Shown here: one piece after another, positions 26,913 through 35,886 of the stretch | Numbering within the stretch: position 1 is the first letter of the stretch | How the letters are laid out: each line of letters starts with the position of its first letter | Source of the DNA: an uncultured Anaerococcus sp. | Lineage (GTDB): Bacteria > Bacillota > Clostridia > Tissierellales > Peptoniphilaceae | Assembly: GCF_943912825.1 (NCBI RefSeq) | Contig: NZ_CALTUX010000016.1 | Span: 1 to 44,387 of the forward strand | Reading direction: 5' to 3' | Length of the DNA stretch: 44,387 bases | Translations under genes and position numbers: made by a program | Notes under the pieces: model-generated | The model's input: the letters and a program-made list of their open reading frames with translations, nothing else | Told to the model about the DNA's origin: nothing | Databases searched by the model: none

Positions 26913-28571
26913 CTAAGATTTCCTCATTGACTCTATTTTTATTTTTTCATCTGCAATTGACAAGCTAGAAAGGTTATGGCTTACCAGAAGGATGGTCTTA
27001 TTCTTGCTGGCCTTTTTGATTGACTTAAGGATTGTAGCCTCGTTTAAGATATCAAGATTAGATGTCGGTTCGTCAAAGAGCATAAGGTCTGCATCATGGA
27101 GAAAGGCCCTGGCTATACCAATTCTTTGCCTTTCTCCAGCTGAAAAGCTATCTCCAAGCTCTCCTGCCAAAGTGTCATAGCCATCAGGGAGAGATTCTAT
27201 AAATTCATGGATTGAGGCTTTTTTAGCAGCTTGTATAATCTCTTCATCACTTGCCCCAATTTTTCCAATTCTTATATTATCCTTTAGGCTGATATTGAAT
27301 ATATAAGTATCTTGACCCAAGAGAGCTTGCATTTGTCTTAAGTTTTTGCTTGGGATATTTTGTATATTTTCTTTATTTATTTCTATCTTTCCAGAATCAA
27401 CATCCCAAAATCTCATCAATAACCTAAGTAGGGTTGATTTACCTGATCCGCTTTTACCATATATAGCCAAAATTTTGTTTTTCGGTATATCCAAAGATAA
27501 GCCTTCTATGATTTTTTCATCCTTGTAAGCAAAGGAAATATCAGAAATACTTGCGCTGTCAAATTTTTCCATGTCTAAATATCCTTGGACTTCTTTTACA
27601 AGGGGCTCTTCTTCTAAGAGGTCTAAAATCCTATCGCCACTAGCAAGGGTGTGGGATAAGATATTGCCTAAATTTGATAGGGCTACAAAGGGTCCAAAGC
27701 TTGAAAATATTGCAAGAACTGGAATTACAACTCCCTTTGCACCTACAATTTCATTTTGAAATAGGTATAGAGATAAAATTAGCATCAAAAAGCTAAAAAC
27801 TAAGATCAAGGCCCCTATCATAGCTTCTGATTTTGATTTTATGATATCGAGTTTATTAGCAGTTTTTCTTTGAGACCTGGATTTATTCCTTAGGGTCTTT
27901 AGCTTAGAATCCTTAAGGTCAAATTGCTTTACTTCGTCTATATTTCTGATTGTTTCAAGAACAAAAGAGTTTAAGTCTCCATTTTTATTTCTCAGGTCAA
28001 GTCCTAGTTCAGCATTTTTTCTACTTATAATATATGGGCAAAGAACGCCAAGACTTAGGTAGGCTAGAAAGGCAAGGAGGGCTTGGTAGATTGAAAAGCT
28101 CCCTATGAATATTTCCATAAATATCATATACAAAATCGCTATGGCTATTGGGGAAATGGTATGGGCATAAAATACCTCCAAAAGCTCTATATCTGATGTA
28201 ATAAGGCTTATAAGATTACCCCTATCCTTGCCTGATAATTTTGCAGGCGCCAGGCTTCTCATTTTCTCAAAAACTAAGTGTCTTATCTTTGCTAAAATTT
28301 TAAAGGCTAGGTAATGATTGGCGTATTGCTCTATATAATGGAAAATCCCCCTCATAATTGCTATGGCAAACATAAGCTTGATAAAGAAAATATTCCTACC
28401 ATCATTATTTATATTAGCCAAAAGACCGTAGCCTGCAAAAATCGTGACAAAACTTGCACACAGATGTCCAAGTGTCCCAATAAAGGCTGCTATAAACATA
28501 TATATTTTTAGGTCCCCTACAAGGCCAATCATATTTTTCATGACCACAAGGCCACTTCTTCTATTTTTCAT
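26913..28571 (-). CDS. CydC-like ABC exporter half-transporter
   Basis: 552-aa membrane-ATPase fusion. Helices span about 20-300. Walker A is GKSGSGKS (372-379), the Q-loop Gln420, the signature FSAGE (476-480) with the Ala/Glu variation seen in CydC relatives, and Walker B LMLFDE with Glu501. It pairs with the upstream CydD-like half. CydDC exports thiols such as cysteine or glutathione in other bacteria, but no cytochrome bd genes are present here, so the substrate is open. The ATG at 28571 is used because GGGGGTG lies just upstream. It overlaps the partner gene by 11 bp, and a longer ORF reading would run deep into that gene. Confidence 0.8.
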   Translation of the reverse strand: MKNRRSGLVVMKNMIGLVGDLKIYMFIAAFIGTLGHLCASFVTIFAGYGLLANINNDGRNIFFIKLMFAIAIMRGIFHYIEQYANHYLAFKILAKIRHLVFEKMRSLAPAKLSGKDRGNLISLITSDIELLEVFYAHTISPIAIAILYMIFMEIFIGSFSIYQALLAFLAYLSLGVLCPYIISRKNAELGLDLRNKNGDLNSFVLETIRNIDEVKQFDLKDSKLKTLRNKSRSQRKTANKLDIIKSKSEAMIGALILVFSFLMLILSLYLFQNEIVGAKGVVIPVLAIFSSFGPFVALSNLGNILSHTLASGDRILDLLEEEPLVKEVQGYLDMEKFDSASISDISFAYKDEKIIEGLSLDIPKNKILAIYGKSGSGKSTLLRLLMRFWDVDSGKIEINKENIQNIPSKNLRQMQALLGQDTYIFNISLKDNIRIGKIGASDEEIIQAAKKASIHEFIESLPDGYDTLAGELGDSFSAGERQRIGIARAFLHDADLMLFDEPTSNLDILNEATILKSIKKASKNKTILLVSHNLSSLSIADEKIKIESMRKS

Positions 28572-30303
28572 TTGCCACCCCCATAGCATATGAGCAAAGC
28601 TCTTCTTGCTTGTCAAAGATGTTTTTATAAGACTTTGAGGACTTATAAAGACTTTCATGGTCACCACTTGCCTTAATTTTTCCATCTTCAAGAAAATAAA
28701 TTATATCACTATCTACAAGATTTATAAGCTTGTGTGAGATGATAAGGACTGATTTTTCCTTGGCAAGCTTTCTTATCACTTTCATTATCTCTCTTTCATT
28801 TTCCCCATCTATATTGCTTGTCGCCTCATCAAAGATATATAGTTTAGCCTCAAATAGTAGAGCCCTAGCAAGGGCTAGTCTTTGTCTTTGGCCACCTGAT
28901 AGGTTTGAAGCTTCTTCTAAAATAGGAGTGTCAAGACCTGAAAGACTTTCGAAAAATTCATACAAATTAACCTTTTTGAGGGCCCCTATCATATCTTCAT
29001 CGCTTAGAGCAGGATTGGCTATTGATAAGTTATCCCTCACACTTCCCTTAAAAAGCCTTGCATTAAAGTCTATATTTATAATATTTTCCTTAATATTTCC
29101 TGGAAGATAAGAAGTTTTTTCTATATCATTTATTAGAATTTCCCCATCATAAGCAAGCTTTGAATCTTTTATAAGCCTAGCTATAGTAGATTTGCCAGAA
29201 CCACTGACTCCAACTAGGCTTGTTAGCTGCTTTGGCCTTATATCAAGACTTAGCTTGTCCAAGATTTTCCTCTGACCATCATAAGAAAAACTCACATTTT
29301 TAAAAGATATGCCAAGCTTATCTTCCTTTATTATTTCTTTGCCTACTTCCTGGCTATCGCTATCTATAAGGGCCATCAGCTTATTAGAAGCCGCTATACC
29401 ATTCATAGCTATATGGAAAAATGACCCCAACAACCTAAGAGGTAGGAAAAATTCTGCAGCTAGTAGGATTATAAAAGTAAGACCAAATACATTTATAGAA
29501 TTTTTTGAAAATTCCAAGATAGCAATGCCAATGCCTGCAGCTGTCCCACCATAGGCTATTATATCCATTATGGATGTGGAATTAAGTTGCATCATTAGGA
29601 CTTTCATAGTGGCCTTCCTGAATTTTTCTGCAAAGTCATCCATCAAATTTTGCCTAGACTCATCTGCATCATAGATTTTTAATTCGGTAAGGCCCTCTAG
29701 GTTTTCTAGAAAGATATCGGCTAGGTTTGTGTAGGATGTCCAGTAAGAGCCCAATAATTTTTTGGCTATCTTTTGTACCAAAATTATTGATATAGGGATA
29801 AGTGGCAGGCACAAAATCATGCAAATAGCTGCATCTATGCTTATGCAACCTATAAAAATAAAGATAATAAAGGCAGCTAGGAAGCTATAATAAAGTTGAG
29901 GTAAGTAGGATGTAAAATAAATTTCTAGCTGGTCTACTCCCTCTACGGATAATTGTAGAAGTGATGAGGTTGACAACTTATCCCTATAATTTATCCTATC
30001 ATCCATCATTTTCTCAAAAATTATCTTTCTCATCTTCTCTTTTATGGCCTTAGTAGAAATAAAGGCAATGCGGCTTGCCATATATTGGCTAAAAAGTTTT
30101 ATGGCTATGAAGGAAATTCCAAATAAAACTATTTGCCAAAGAGAAATTTCTTCAAGCTTATTTCTTAAAAGAGATGAAAGAGTCTGGCTAAAGATTGAGA
30201 CTATTCCGATTTGCATGAGCAAGGATAAGATTCTAAAAAATAAATTCCAATAGAGGTATTTTTTTGATCCTTGCAAGATTTTCATAAGTTTCTTATTGAT
30301 CAT
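28561..30303 (-). CDS. CydD-like ABC exporter half-transporter with altered Q-loop
   Basis: 580-aa exporter half. The CydD-like features are VDQLEIYFTSYLPQL, SYWTSYTNLADIFLENLEGL and EFFLPLRLLGSFFHIAMNG. Walker A is GVSGSGKS (365-372), the signature LSGGQ (468-472) and Walker B IFDE has Glu493. At the Q-loop, where VPQxPxLF is expected, it reads DFNARLF, so the conserved Gln is missing. The CydC-like partner keeps its Gln. First gene of the pair, with its own promoter. Thiol or heme-related export is suggested by family only. Confidence 0.8.
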   Translation of the reverse strand: MINKKLMKILQGSKKYLYWNLFFRILSLLMQIGIVSIFSQTLSSLLRNKLEEISLWQIVLFGISFIAIKLFSQYMASRIAFISTKAIKEKMRKIIFEKMMDDRINYRDKLSTSSLLQLSVEGVDQLEIYFTSYLPQLYYSFLAAFIIFIFIGCISIDAAICMILCLPLIPISIILVQKIAKKLLGSYWTSYTNLADIFLENLEGLTELKIYDADESRQNLMDDFAEKFRKATMKVLMMQLNSTSIMDIIAYGGTAAGIGIAILEFSKNSINVFGLTFIILLAAEFFLPLRLLGSFFHIAMNGIAASNKLMALIDSDSQEVGKEIIKEDKLGISFKNVSFSYDGQRKILDKLSLDIRPKQLTSLVGVSGSGKSTIARLIKDSKLAYDGEILINDIEKTSYLPGNIKENIINIDFNARLFKGSVRDNLSIANPALSDEDMIGALKKVNLYEFFESLSGLDTPILEEASNLSGGQRQRLALARALLFEAKLYIFDEATSNIDGENEREIMKVIRKLAKEKSVLIISHKLINLVDSDIIYFLEDGKIKASGDHESLYKSSKSYKNIFDKQEELCSYAMGVANEK

Positions 30304-30314
30304 ATGCTTTCCTT

Positions 30315-30357
30315 TATATATTGATTTACAAGGTTCTTTGAATATCGAACATTGTTC
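30315..30357 (-). promoter_or_regulatory. Promoter and possible operator of the CydDC-like pair
   Basis: TTCAAA (30337-30342), 16 bp, TATATA (30315-30320). Immediately upstream is the inverted repeat GAACATTGTTC (30347-30357). A further GTTC at 30333-30336 gives three half-sites around the -35. The regulator is unknown. Confidence 0.4.
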
Positions 30358-30435
30358 ATTTTTATTTTATCATATTTTTTGAAAGCCTGCAATTGATTTT
30401 CACTATCAGGTTTAGAAAAATTTTAGGATTTTTAC

Positions 30436-30479
30436 CAAAGAAAAATGACAGGCAAAGTTAATGTCTTTGCCTGTCATTT
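30436..30479 (-). terminator. Terminator of the hydrogenase operon
   Basis: Perfect 15-bp stem AAATGACAGGCAAAG / CTTTGCCTGTCATTT with a 7-nt loop, then TTCTTT, starting 11 nt after the stop codon. Confidence 0.9.
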
Positions 30480-30489
30480 ATAATAATTT

Positions 30490-32028
30490 TTAGTCTTCTT
30501 TTGTTACTTGTAATTTGCTATCATCTGGCCTATCTTCAGCTGGGATATTGGTATTATCTGCTGGAGATTTGAAGATTGATTCCTTAGAGAAGGCAAGTAC
30601 TGCCTTGCCGCTCTTTCTATCGTCAACTACTGTACCAGGACCGCCTACACATCCTCCCATACAAGCCATTCCTTCGATTAGCTTGCCATTCATCTTGCCA
30701 AGTTTGGCCATTCTTGCCAGTTTGACACAGTCAGCTAGACCTTCTGCATTTTCCATTTCTACTTTTGCATCAGGATCTATTTCGTGGATTCTCTTTTCAA
30801 CTGCCTTAGCTACTCCACCGCTTACTGCGTAGTATCTACCTGTTTCTGAAGCATCCATGATATCATCTTCTACTTCTATTTCAGCTGGCTCTATGCCTTT
30901 GGCAAGAAGCATGCCTAGAAGCTCTTCGTAGGTTATTACAAAGTCGATTACCTCTGCTACTTCTGGCTCTAGGGCCTCAAGTTTTTTAGAAATACATGGT
31001 CCTATGAATACTACTTCACAGTTTGGATCACGTTTTTTCATTTGCTTGCCTGAGTAGATCATTGGTGTTGATGATTCAGAAATCTTGTCGTTAATGTCTG
31101 GGAAGTTCTTCCTTACCATAAGTTTCCAAGAGAAGCAGCAAGATGTACCCATAAATGGAATCTTACCTGTTGGTACGGATTCTAAGAATTCGTGTGCTTC
31201 ATTCATGGTTGTAAGGTCAGCACCAAGTCCTACTTCTATCATATCATCAAAACCAAGCATTTTGACAGCTTCTCTAATTTGTTTTGGACTTACATTTGCT
31301 CCAAATTGACCTACGAAGGATGGAGCTACTATAGCATATACTTTTCTATCTGATTGGAGAGATTTTATTAATTGGTAAATTTCTCCCTTATCTGAGATGG
31401 CACCAAATGGGCAGGTTATGATACATCTACCACAAGCTACACACTTATCATCATCTATTGATGCACGACCTAGTTCGTCTGATTTGATTGCCTTTACACC
31501 ACAGCTTTCTGCACATGGTCTTTTTTGGTGGTTGATGGCATTATATGGACAAGCATCAACGCACTTACCGCATTTGATACACTTTTCTTGGTCGATTATC
31601 GCACCTTTTGCTGTATAGGTTACAGCGTTTTTAGGGCAGACATTTACACATGGGTGGCCTATACAAGCGTGGCATTGGTCTGTAACTGTTACCTTGTTTT
31701 CTGGGCAAGCTTCGCAGGCGATTTTGATAACTTGTACTAATGGTGGATGGTAGATTCTTCTGTCGACATCCATTCCATCTAAGCCTGCTGTTATAGCTTC
31801 TGTTTTGTCAGCTGTTCTTGCATCAAGACCTATACACATCCTTAGTCTTTCTCCCATTACAGCTCTTTCTCTAAAGATGTTTTCCCTGTAAGAAGCTTCC
31901 TCACCTGGAAGTATGTTATAAACTTCTAGTCCAATATCTGTTAGTGGCCTGTTTTCGTAGGCAATTTTTGCAACTGACTCAAAAGCCATCCTTCTTATGT
32001 TTAATATATCTATGTACGATTCTTTCAT
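30490..32028 (-). CDS. Monomeric [FeFe] hydrogenase, group B-like
   Basis: 512-aa iron-sulfur enzyme that interconverts protons and H2, presumably with ferredoxin. N-terminal cysteine-rich part: CEACP, CHACIGHPCVNVCP, CIKCGKCVDACP (150-160) and CVACGRCIITCP (196-206), giving several [4Fe-4S] clusters. The H-cluster domain has TSCCFSW (295-301), IGPCISKKLE (342-351) and EGMACMGGCVGGPG (452-465). The group A consensus is TSCCPxW and MPCxxK, so this is a variant; the pattern fits the group B1/B3 family. Cys298, the expected proton relay, is kept. Cotranscribed with the small upstream CX4C protein. No maturases (HydEFG) are in the window. Physiological direction (H2 evolution during amino-acid or purine fermentation) is inference. 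Confidence 0.87.
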   Translation of the reverse strand: MKESYIDILNIRRMAFESVAKIAYENRPLTDIGLEVYNILPGEEASYRENIFRERAVMGERLRMCIGLDARTADKTEAITAGLDGMDVDRRIYHPPLVQVIKIACEACPENKVTVTDQCHACIGHPCVNVCPKNAVTYTAKGAIIDQEKCIKCGKCVDACPYNAINHQKRPCAESCGVKAIKSDELGRASIDDDKCVACGRCIITCPFGAISDKGEIYQLIKSLQSDRKVYAIVAPSFVGQFGANVSPKQIREAVKMLGFDDMIEVGLGADLTTMNEAHEFLESVPTGKIPFMGTSCCFSWKLMVRKNFPDINDKISESSTPMIYSGKQMKKRDPNCEVVFIGPCISKKLEALEPEVAEVIDFVITYEELLGMLLAKGIEPAEIEVEDDIMDASETGRYYAVSGGVAKAVEKRIHEIDPDAKVEMENAEGLADCVKLARMAKLGKMNGKLIEGMACMGGCVGGPGTVVDDRKSGKAVLAFSKESIFKSPADNTNIPAEDRPDDSKLQVTKED

Positions 32029-32050
32029 TATTACCTCAACTAATTATTTT

Positions 32051-32359
32051 TTACTTATTCTTAGCCTTTTTCTTAGCCTGTCTATCAACATTGATAGTGC
32101 TATACATCTTATCCATCAATACTTCTGGTTTTGCTTTTGTTATGTATTCGTCATCAATTTTGACAATTGGTGATAGTCTTTTTGAATCTTCAACTTCATC
32201 CATTATGTTTGCGTAGATTACTTCTATCTCTGGAGCATCTCCAAGATCATCTACTTCGTAAGCAACTTCCACATCCCTTTTTACTATTTCAGCTGAATCA
32301 TGCAAATATTCATTGCCGTGGGCTGTACATCTAGCACATGAGCATATAGTTACCTTCAT
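32051..32359 (-). CDS. Small thioredoxin/[2Fe-2S]-ferredoxin-like protein upstream of the hydrogenase
   Basis: 102-aa protein beginning MKVTICSCARC. Cys6 and Cys11 form a CX4C, as in the first ligand pair of NuoE-type thioredoxin-like ferredoxins, and the C-terminal SPIVKIDDEYITKAKPEVLM resembles the end of that fold. The second cysteine pair is absent; only Cys6, Cys8 and Cys11 occur. It may therefore bind a different centre or do thiol chemistry. The start is at AAGGAGAA-6-ATG; a longer ORF reading (20 codons) runs over the promoter. It is 22 bp upstream of the hydrogenase gene in one operon, so an accessory or electron-transfer role is likely but not shown. Confidence 0.65.
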   Translation of the reverse strand: MKVTICSCARCTAHGNEYLHDSAEIVKRDVEVAYEVDDLGDAPEIEVIYANIMDEVEDSKRLSPIVKIDDEYITKAKPEVLMDKMYSTINVDRQAKKKAKNK

Positions 32360-32390
32360 TTTATTCTCCTTTATATTTAGTCCTACTATG

Positions 32391-32419
32391 ATTGTAACAA
32401 ATTTAACATAATATTTCAA
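32391..32419 (-). promoter_or_regulatory. Promoter of the CX4C protein-hydrogenase operon
   Basis: -35 TTGAAA (32414-32419), 17-bp spacer, -10 TACAAT (32391-32396), about 32 nt before the ATG at 32359. No clear terminator separates it from phoR. Confidence 0.65.
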
Positions 32420-32433
32420 TATGGATTTGCAAT

Positions 32434-33738
32434 TTATTCTAAATTTATATTAATAATAAAAGTAGAACCCTCTCCTAGAGTGCTTTCTAGGCTAATGTCC
32501 ATTTCTAAATAATCTGCTATATGTTTGACTATGGATAGGCCAAGGCCAGTTGATTTTACCTTCCTGTCCCTCGACTTATCTACCACATAGAACCTTTCAA
32601 AGACTCTTTTGATGTCAGAATTTGCAATCCCTATGCCTGTGTCCCTTATACAAAGCTTTATAGAGCTTGCTTCAAGGAGAGAATATATTTCTATTTCTCC
32701 GCCTTCCTTATTATATTTTATGGCATTTTCGTAAATATTTGATAAGAGGTCGACAAATAGAGATTTCTGGCTATAGATTTTGAAATTATCTAGGCGATTT
32801 ATTACTCTTAATCCTCTTTTATCAGATGCATGGGCAAATTTTTTGATTATTGTATCCATCTCATCTTTTAAATCTATCTGACTCTTGCTTAGTTCAAAAT
32901 CTCTCTCATCTAGCCTTGATATTTTTAGGATATCATCAATTATTTCTAGAAGTCTATTGCCTTCTTCATAGATTATTTGGGCAAATTCTTTTATGTCTTT
33001 ATCCTTGGCTAGGCCTGTAGCAATCAGCTCTGCATAGCCATTTATTGATGTAAGTGGGCTTTTTAGTTCGTGGGTGACATTACCAGAAAATTCTCTTCTC
33101 ATTAGCTCTGCCTTCCTTGATTCAGAATAATCTATGACTATAACCACAAAACCCATCTTCCAATCTTCATTTATTGGGTCTATGAATAATTTAAGGTGGT
33201 AATTATTTACATCTATGGATAAGGATCTGGACTTAGATGTTAGCTTTACTTCCTTGACTGCAAGGAGGTATTCTTTTTTATTGATTAGATTTTCTAGATG
33301 TACACTTTCATCCCTTTTTAGAAAGGTCTTGGCAGATTCATTCATCATATCTACCTTGCCCTTGCTATCAAAGATTATAAAGCCTTCTTCCATGTTTGAG
33401 GTCATAGCCTTAAGCTGGTCGATTTTTCTTGATAGCGTTTTGACCTTTTTTTCTAGTCTTACATTTTTATTTAATAAATTTCTATAAATCTTGCCCACAT
33501 CTTCAAAATCATCGCCTATGTCTTTGAAATCGTAATATTTATTGAAATCACTGACCGTGCTTGCATAGCTATCAAGTTTTTTATCTATAAAGAGGTGAGA
33601 GCTTAATAAAATTACAAGGCTTCCCAGATAAAATATTATTATATTTAAGTAATCTTTGCTATATAAAGCTACAACCACAGCTAGGATGCTAGCTATGGTT
33701 GCTGATGTGATTAGGGATTTTTTAGTTAATTTTTTCAT
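32434..33738 (-). CDS. phoR: Phosphate-responsive sensor histidine kinase
   Basis: 434-aa membrane kinase. Helices lie at about 8-25 and 31-50 with only about five residues between them, then a coiled linker, a PAS domain (about 108-200), an H-box with VTHELKSPLT (His223) and an HATPase domain (NAIKYNKEGG, STGLGLSIVKH). It phosphorylates PhoP, and with no outer domain it most likely senses phosphate status through PhoU and the Pst transporter. Last gene of the pst operon; ATGA overlap (4 bp) with phoP. The name rests on context plus domain order. Confidence 0.87.
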   Translation of the reverse strand: MKKLTKKSLITSATIASILAVVVALYSKDYLNIIIFYLGSLVILLSSHLFIDKKLDSYASTVSDFNKYYDFKDIGDDFEDVGKIYRNLLNKNVRLEKKVKTLSRKIDQLKAMTSNMEEGFIIFDSKGKVDMMNESAKTFLKRDESVHLENLINKKEYLLAVKEVKLTSKSRSLSIDVNNYHLKLFIDPINEDWKMGFVVIVIDYSESRKAELMRREFSGNVTHELKSPLTSINGYAELIATGLAKDKDIKEFAQIIYEEGNRLLEIIDDILKISRLDERDFELSKSQIDLKDEMDTIIKKFAHASDKRGLRVINRLDNFKIYSQKSLFVDLLSNIYENAIKYNKEGGEIEIYSLLEASSIKLCIRDTGIGIANSDIKRVFERFYVVDKSRDRKVKSTGLGLSIVKHIADYLEMDISLESTLGEGSTFIININLE

Positions 33739-34394
33739 ATTTCTCCAAATTTATAACCGAGATTTCTTACTGTCTTTATATATTTGCCCGCATCCTTTAG
33801 CTTGCTTCTTAAGCTTGCTATGTGGACATCTACGGTTCTTGTTTCTCCTTGGTAGTCATAGCCCCATATTTTTATTAGAAAATCATCCCTGGTTATGACA
33901 TTTGTAAGGTTGTTCATAAATAAATTTAGCATTTCAAATTCTTTGTAGGTTAGGTCGATTTTTTCCCCATCGACCTTGACCGTACGTTTTTTGGTATTGA
34001 TGCTTATGTTTTTGTAGTTGATATGGTCGGTATCCTTCTTGCTGGACCTTCTTAAAACTGCCTTGACCCTACTTAGAAGTTCTAGGATTGAAAAAGGCTT
34101 ACTTATATAGTCATCTGCCCCACTTTCTAGGCCTAGGACCTTGTCAAATTCATCTGTCTTGGCTGTAAGGATTATTACTGGCAGGTCAGAAAATTCTCTT
34201 ATTTCCTTTAAAATTTCTACCCCGTCCTTGCCTGGAAGCATTAGATCAAGAAGTAACAAATCGCAAGGCTTATCTCTTATGTTATCTACTATATCTATTC
34301 CATCCTCGAAGGTCTTTACTTCATAGCCCTTCTCGCCCAGGGCATAGGCTACTAAATTTCTTATTGCCTTATCATCTTCAACTACATATATCAT
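33735..34394 (-). CDS. phoP: PhoP/PhoB-type response regulator
   Basis: 219-aa OmpR-family regulator: Asp7/Asp8 acidic pair, phosphoacceptor Asp50 (LLLLDLMLPGKDG), Lys in YISKPFS, and a C-terminal winged helix with TRTVDVHIASLRSKL and TVRNLGYKF. Together with PhoR it controls phosphate-starvation genes, and the PHO-type box upstream of pstS (38581-38608) is its likely target. Its ATG directly follows the phoU stop codon. Confidence 0.9.
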   Translation of the reverse strand: MIYVVEDDKAIRNLVAYALGEKGYEVKTFEDGIDIVDNIRDKPCDLLLLDLMLPGKDGVEILKEIREFSDLPVIILTAKTDEFDKVLGLESGADDYISKPFSILELLSRVKAVLRRSSKKDTDHINYKNISINTKKRTVKVDGEKIDLTYKEFEMLNLFMNNLTNVITRDDFLIKIWGYDYQGETRTVDVHIASLRSKLKDAGKYIKTVRNLGYKFGEI

Positions 34395-35015
34395 TTATAA
34401 CCTCGTTGCTAATTCTGCTACTCTTCTTAGCCTATCTCCTAATCTTTCAAAATATTTGAATAGAAGGATTTTATTTGACAATTCTACCGCTCCTATCTTA
34501 TCATCTTTGTTTAGTTTTGCTGAATAATTTATTGCTTCTACAAATAATTCGTTGTTTATTTGGTCTTTTTCTATGGTTTTATGGGCAAGGTCCTTATCAT
34601 CATTTACAAAAGCATTCATTGAATCAAGAGCCATTTTCTTTTCATTGACTATGAATTTCTTTAAAAAGTTTGTTTCTTGATCTGTGAGGTCGTATTCCTT
34701 TAAGATAGTCGCTGCTGATGTGAGATGGCTTGCGATTCTTTTTTGACTTGAGGCAAGCTTTATCTCCATTTGCAAAAATCTTAAGTCGCTTGCTACAGGC
34801 TGTTGGAGGGCAAGGAGTTCAAAGCAGAAATTTTCTACCCCGCTTGCGCCCCTTCTAATATCATCGTAAAGCTCCATTACATGGTCTAAATTTTCTTTAT
34901 TCTTGCTTTCTAGATATAGGTCAAATCTATCATAGGATATTAATATTAGCTGGTTGACCTTACTTGACATTTCTTTGATTGAATCTAGGTCGTTTATAAA
35001 TCTACTTCTCATCAT
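34395..35015 (-). CDS. phoU: Phosphate signalling protein PhoU
   Basis: 206-aa all-helical protein with two PhoU repeats; FCFELLALQQPVASDLRFL is the typical motif around the metal-binding helix. PhoU links Pst transporter state to the PhoR kinase and restrains phosphate uptake. The start is taken at ATG 35015 or 35012 (tandem ATGs), just after the pstB stop at 35017; a longer reading would overlap pstB by 74 bp without a ribosome site. Length is normal for the family. Confidence 0.88.
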   Translation of the reverse strand: MMRSRFINDLDSIKEMSSKVNQLILISYDRFDLYLESKNKENLDHVMELYDDIRRGASGVENFCFELLALQQPVASDLRFLQMEIKLASSQKRIASHLTSAATILKEYDLTDQETNFLKKFIVNEKKMALDSMNAFVNDDKDLAHKTIEKDQINNELFVEAINYSAKLNKDDKIGAVELSNKILLFKYFERLGDRLRRVAELATRL

Positions 35016-35016
35016 A

Positions 35017-35877
35017 TCATCCAAACCTTCCTGTGATATAATCTTCAGTCCTCTTATCAGATGGGTTTTCAAAGATTTTTTTGGTATCATCCATCTCTAT
35101 GACTTCTCCTGTTAAGAAGAAGGCTGTTTGGTCAGAAATCCTCGCTGCCTGTTGCATATTGTGGGTTACTATTACTATGGTGTACTTTTCTTTTAGCTGA
35201 TCCATTAGCTCTTCTATGGCTGCTGTTGATATTGGATCTAGGGCACTTGTTGGCTCATCCATGAGGATTATTTCAGGATTTACTGATAGGGTCCTTGCTA
35301 TACATATCCTTTGCTGCTGGCCACCTGAAAGTGATAGGGCATTTTGCTTAAGCTTATCCTTTACCTCATCCCAAATTGCTGCAGACTTTAGGGATTTTTC
35401 TACGATTTCATCAAGACTGTCCTTATCCCTGATTCCACTTATCTTTGGTCCGTAAGTTATATTGTCATAGATTGATTTTGAAAAAGGGTTTGGTGATTGG
35501 AAGACCATGCCTACATTTCTACGAAGGGAGACGACATCCACATCTTTTTTGTAAATATCCTGTCCATCTATTTCTATTAAACCTTCTATTTTACACGAAT
35601 CAACAAGGTCATTCATCCTATTAAAGCATTTTAGGGTTGTAGACTTGCCACAGCCTGATGGGCCTATAAAGGCTGTTACCTTGCCTTTTTTGATATCCAT
35701 GTTAATATTTTTTAAGGCCTTAAAGTCGTCGTACCATAGGTTTAGGTCCTTAACTAGGATTGATGTACCCATGTTCTCGACTTGTCTTTCCTTAAAAATT
35801 TCTTTCTTTGATTTTTTTATATCTTTTATCTCTTGGTCTATATTTTTTTCAAGAGACTTTTCTTTTATATTTTCCAT
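35017..35877 (-). CDS. pstB: Phosphate ABC importer ATPase, with N-terminal extension
   Basis: 286-aa ATPase energising phosphate import through PstCA. Walker A GPSGCGKST (72-80), signature LSGGQ (183-187) and Walker B IILMDE (203-208) are all canonical. The first ~35 residues are an extra Lys/Glu-rich helix before the usual PstB start MGTSILVKDLN. The extension is supported by AGGAGAA just upstream of ATG 35877, while the internal ATG has no good ribosome site. It follows pstA by 9 nt. Confidence 0.93.
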   Translation of the reverse strand: MENIKEKSLEKNIDQEIKDIKKSKKEIFKERQVENMGTSILVKDLNLWYDDFKALKNINMDIKKGKVTAFIGPSGCGKSTTLKCFNRMNDLVDSCKIEGLIEIDGQDIYKKDVDVVSLRRNVGMVFQSPNPFSKSIYDNITYGPKISGIRDKDSLDEIVEKSLKSAAIWDEVKDKLKQNALSLSGGQQQRICIARTLSVNPEIILMDEPTSALDPISTAAIEELMDQLKEKYTIVIVTHNMQQAARISDQTAFFLTGEVIEMDDTKKIFENPSDKRTEDYITGRFG

Positions 35878-35886
35878 TTTATTCTC

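Noticed and set aside
30347..30357. LexA/SOS box
   Set aside because: GAAC-ATT-GTTC has a 3-bp centre; the Gram-positive SOS box CGAAC-N4-GTTCG needs four. The gene is not a repair gene.
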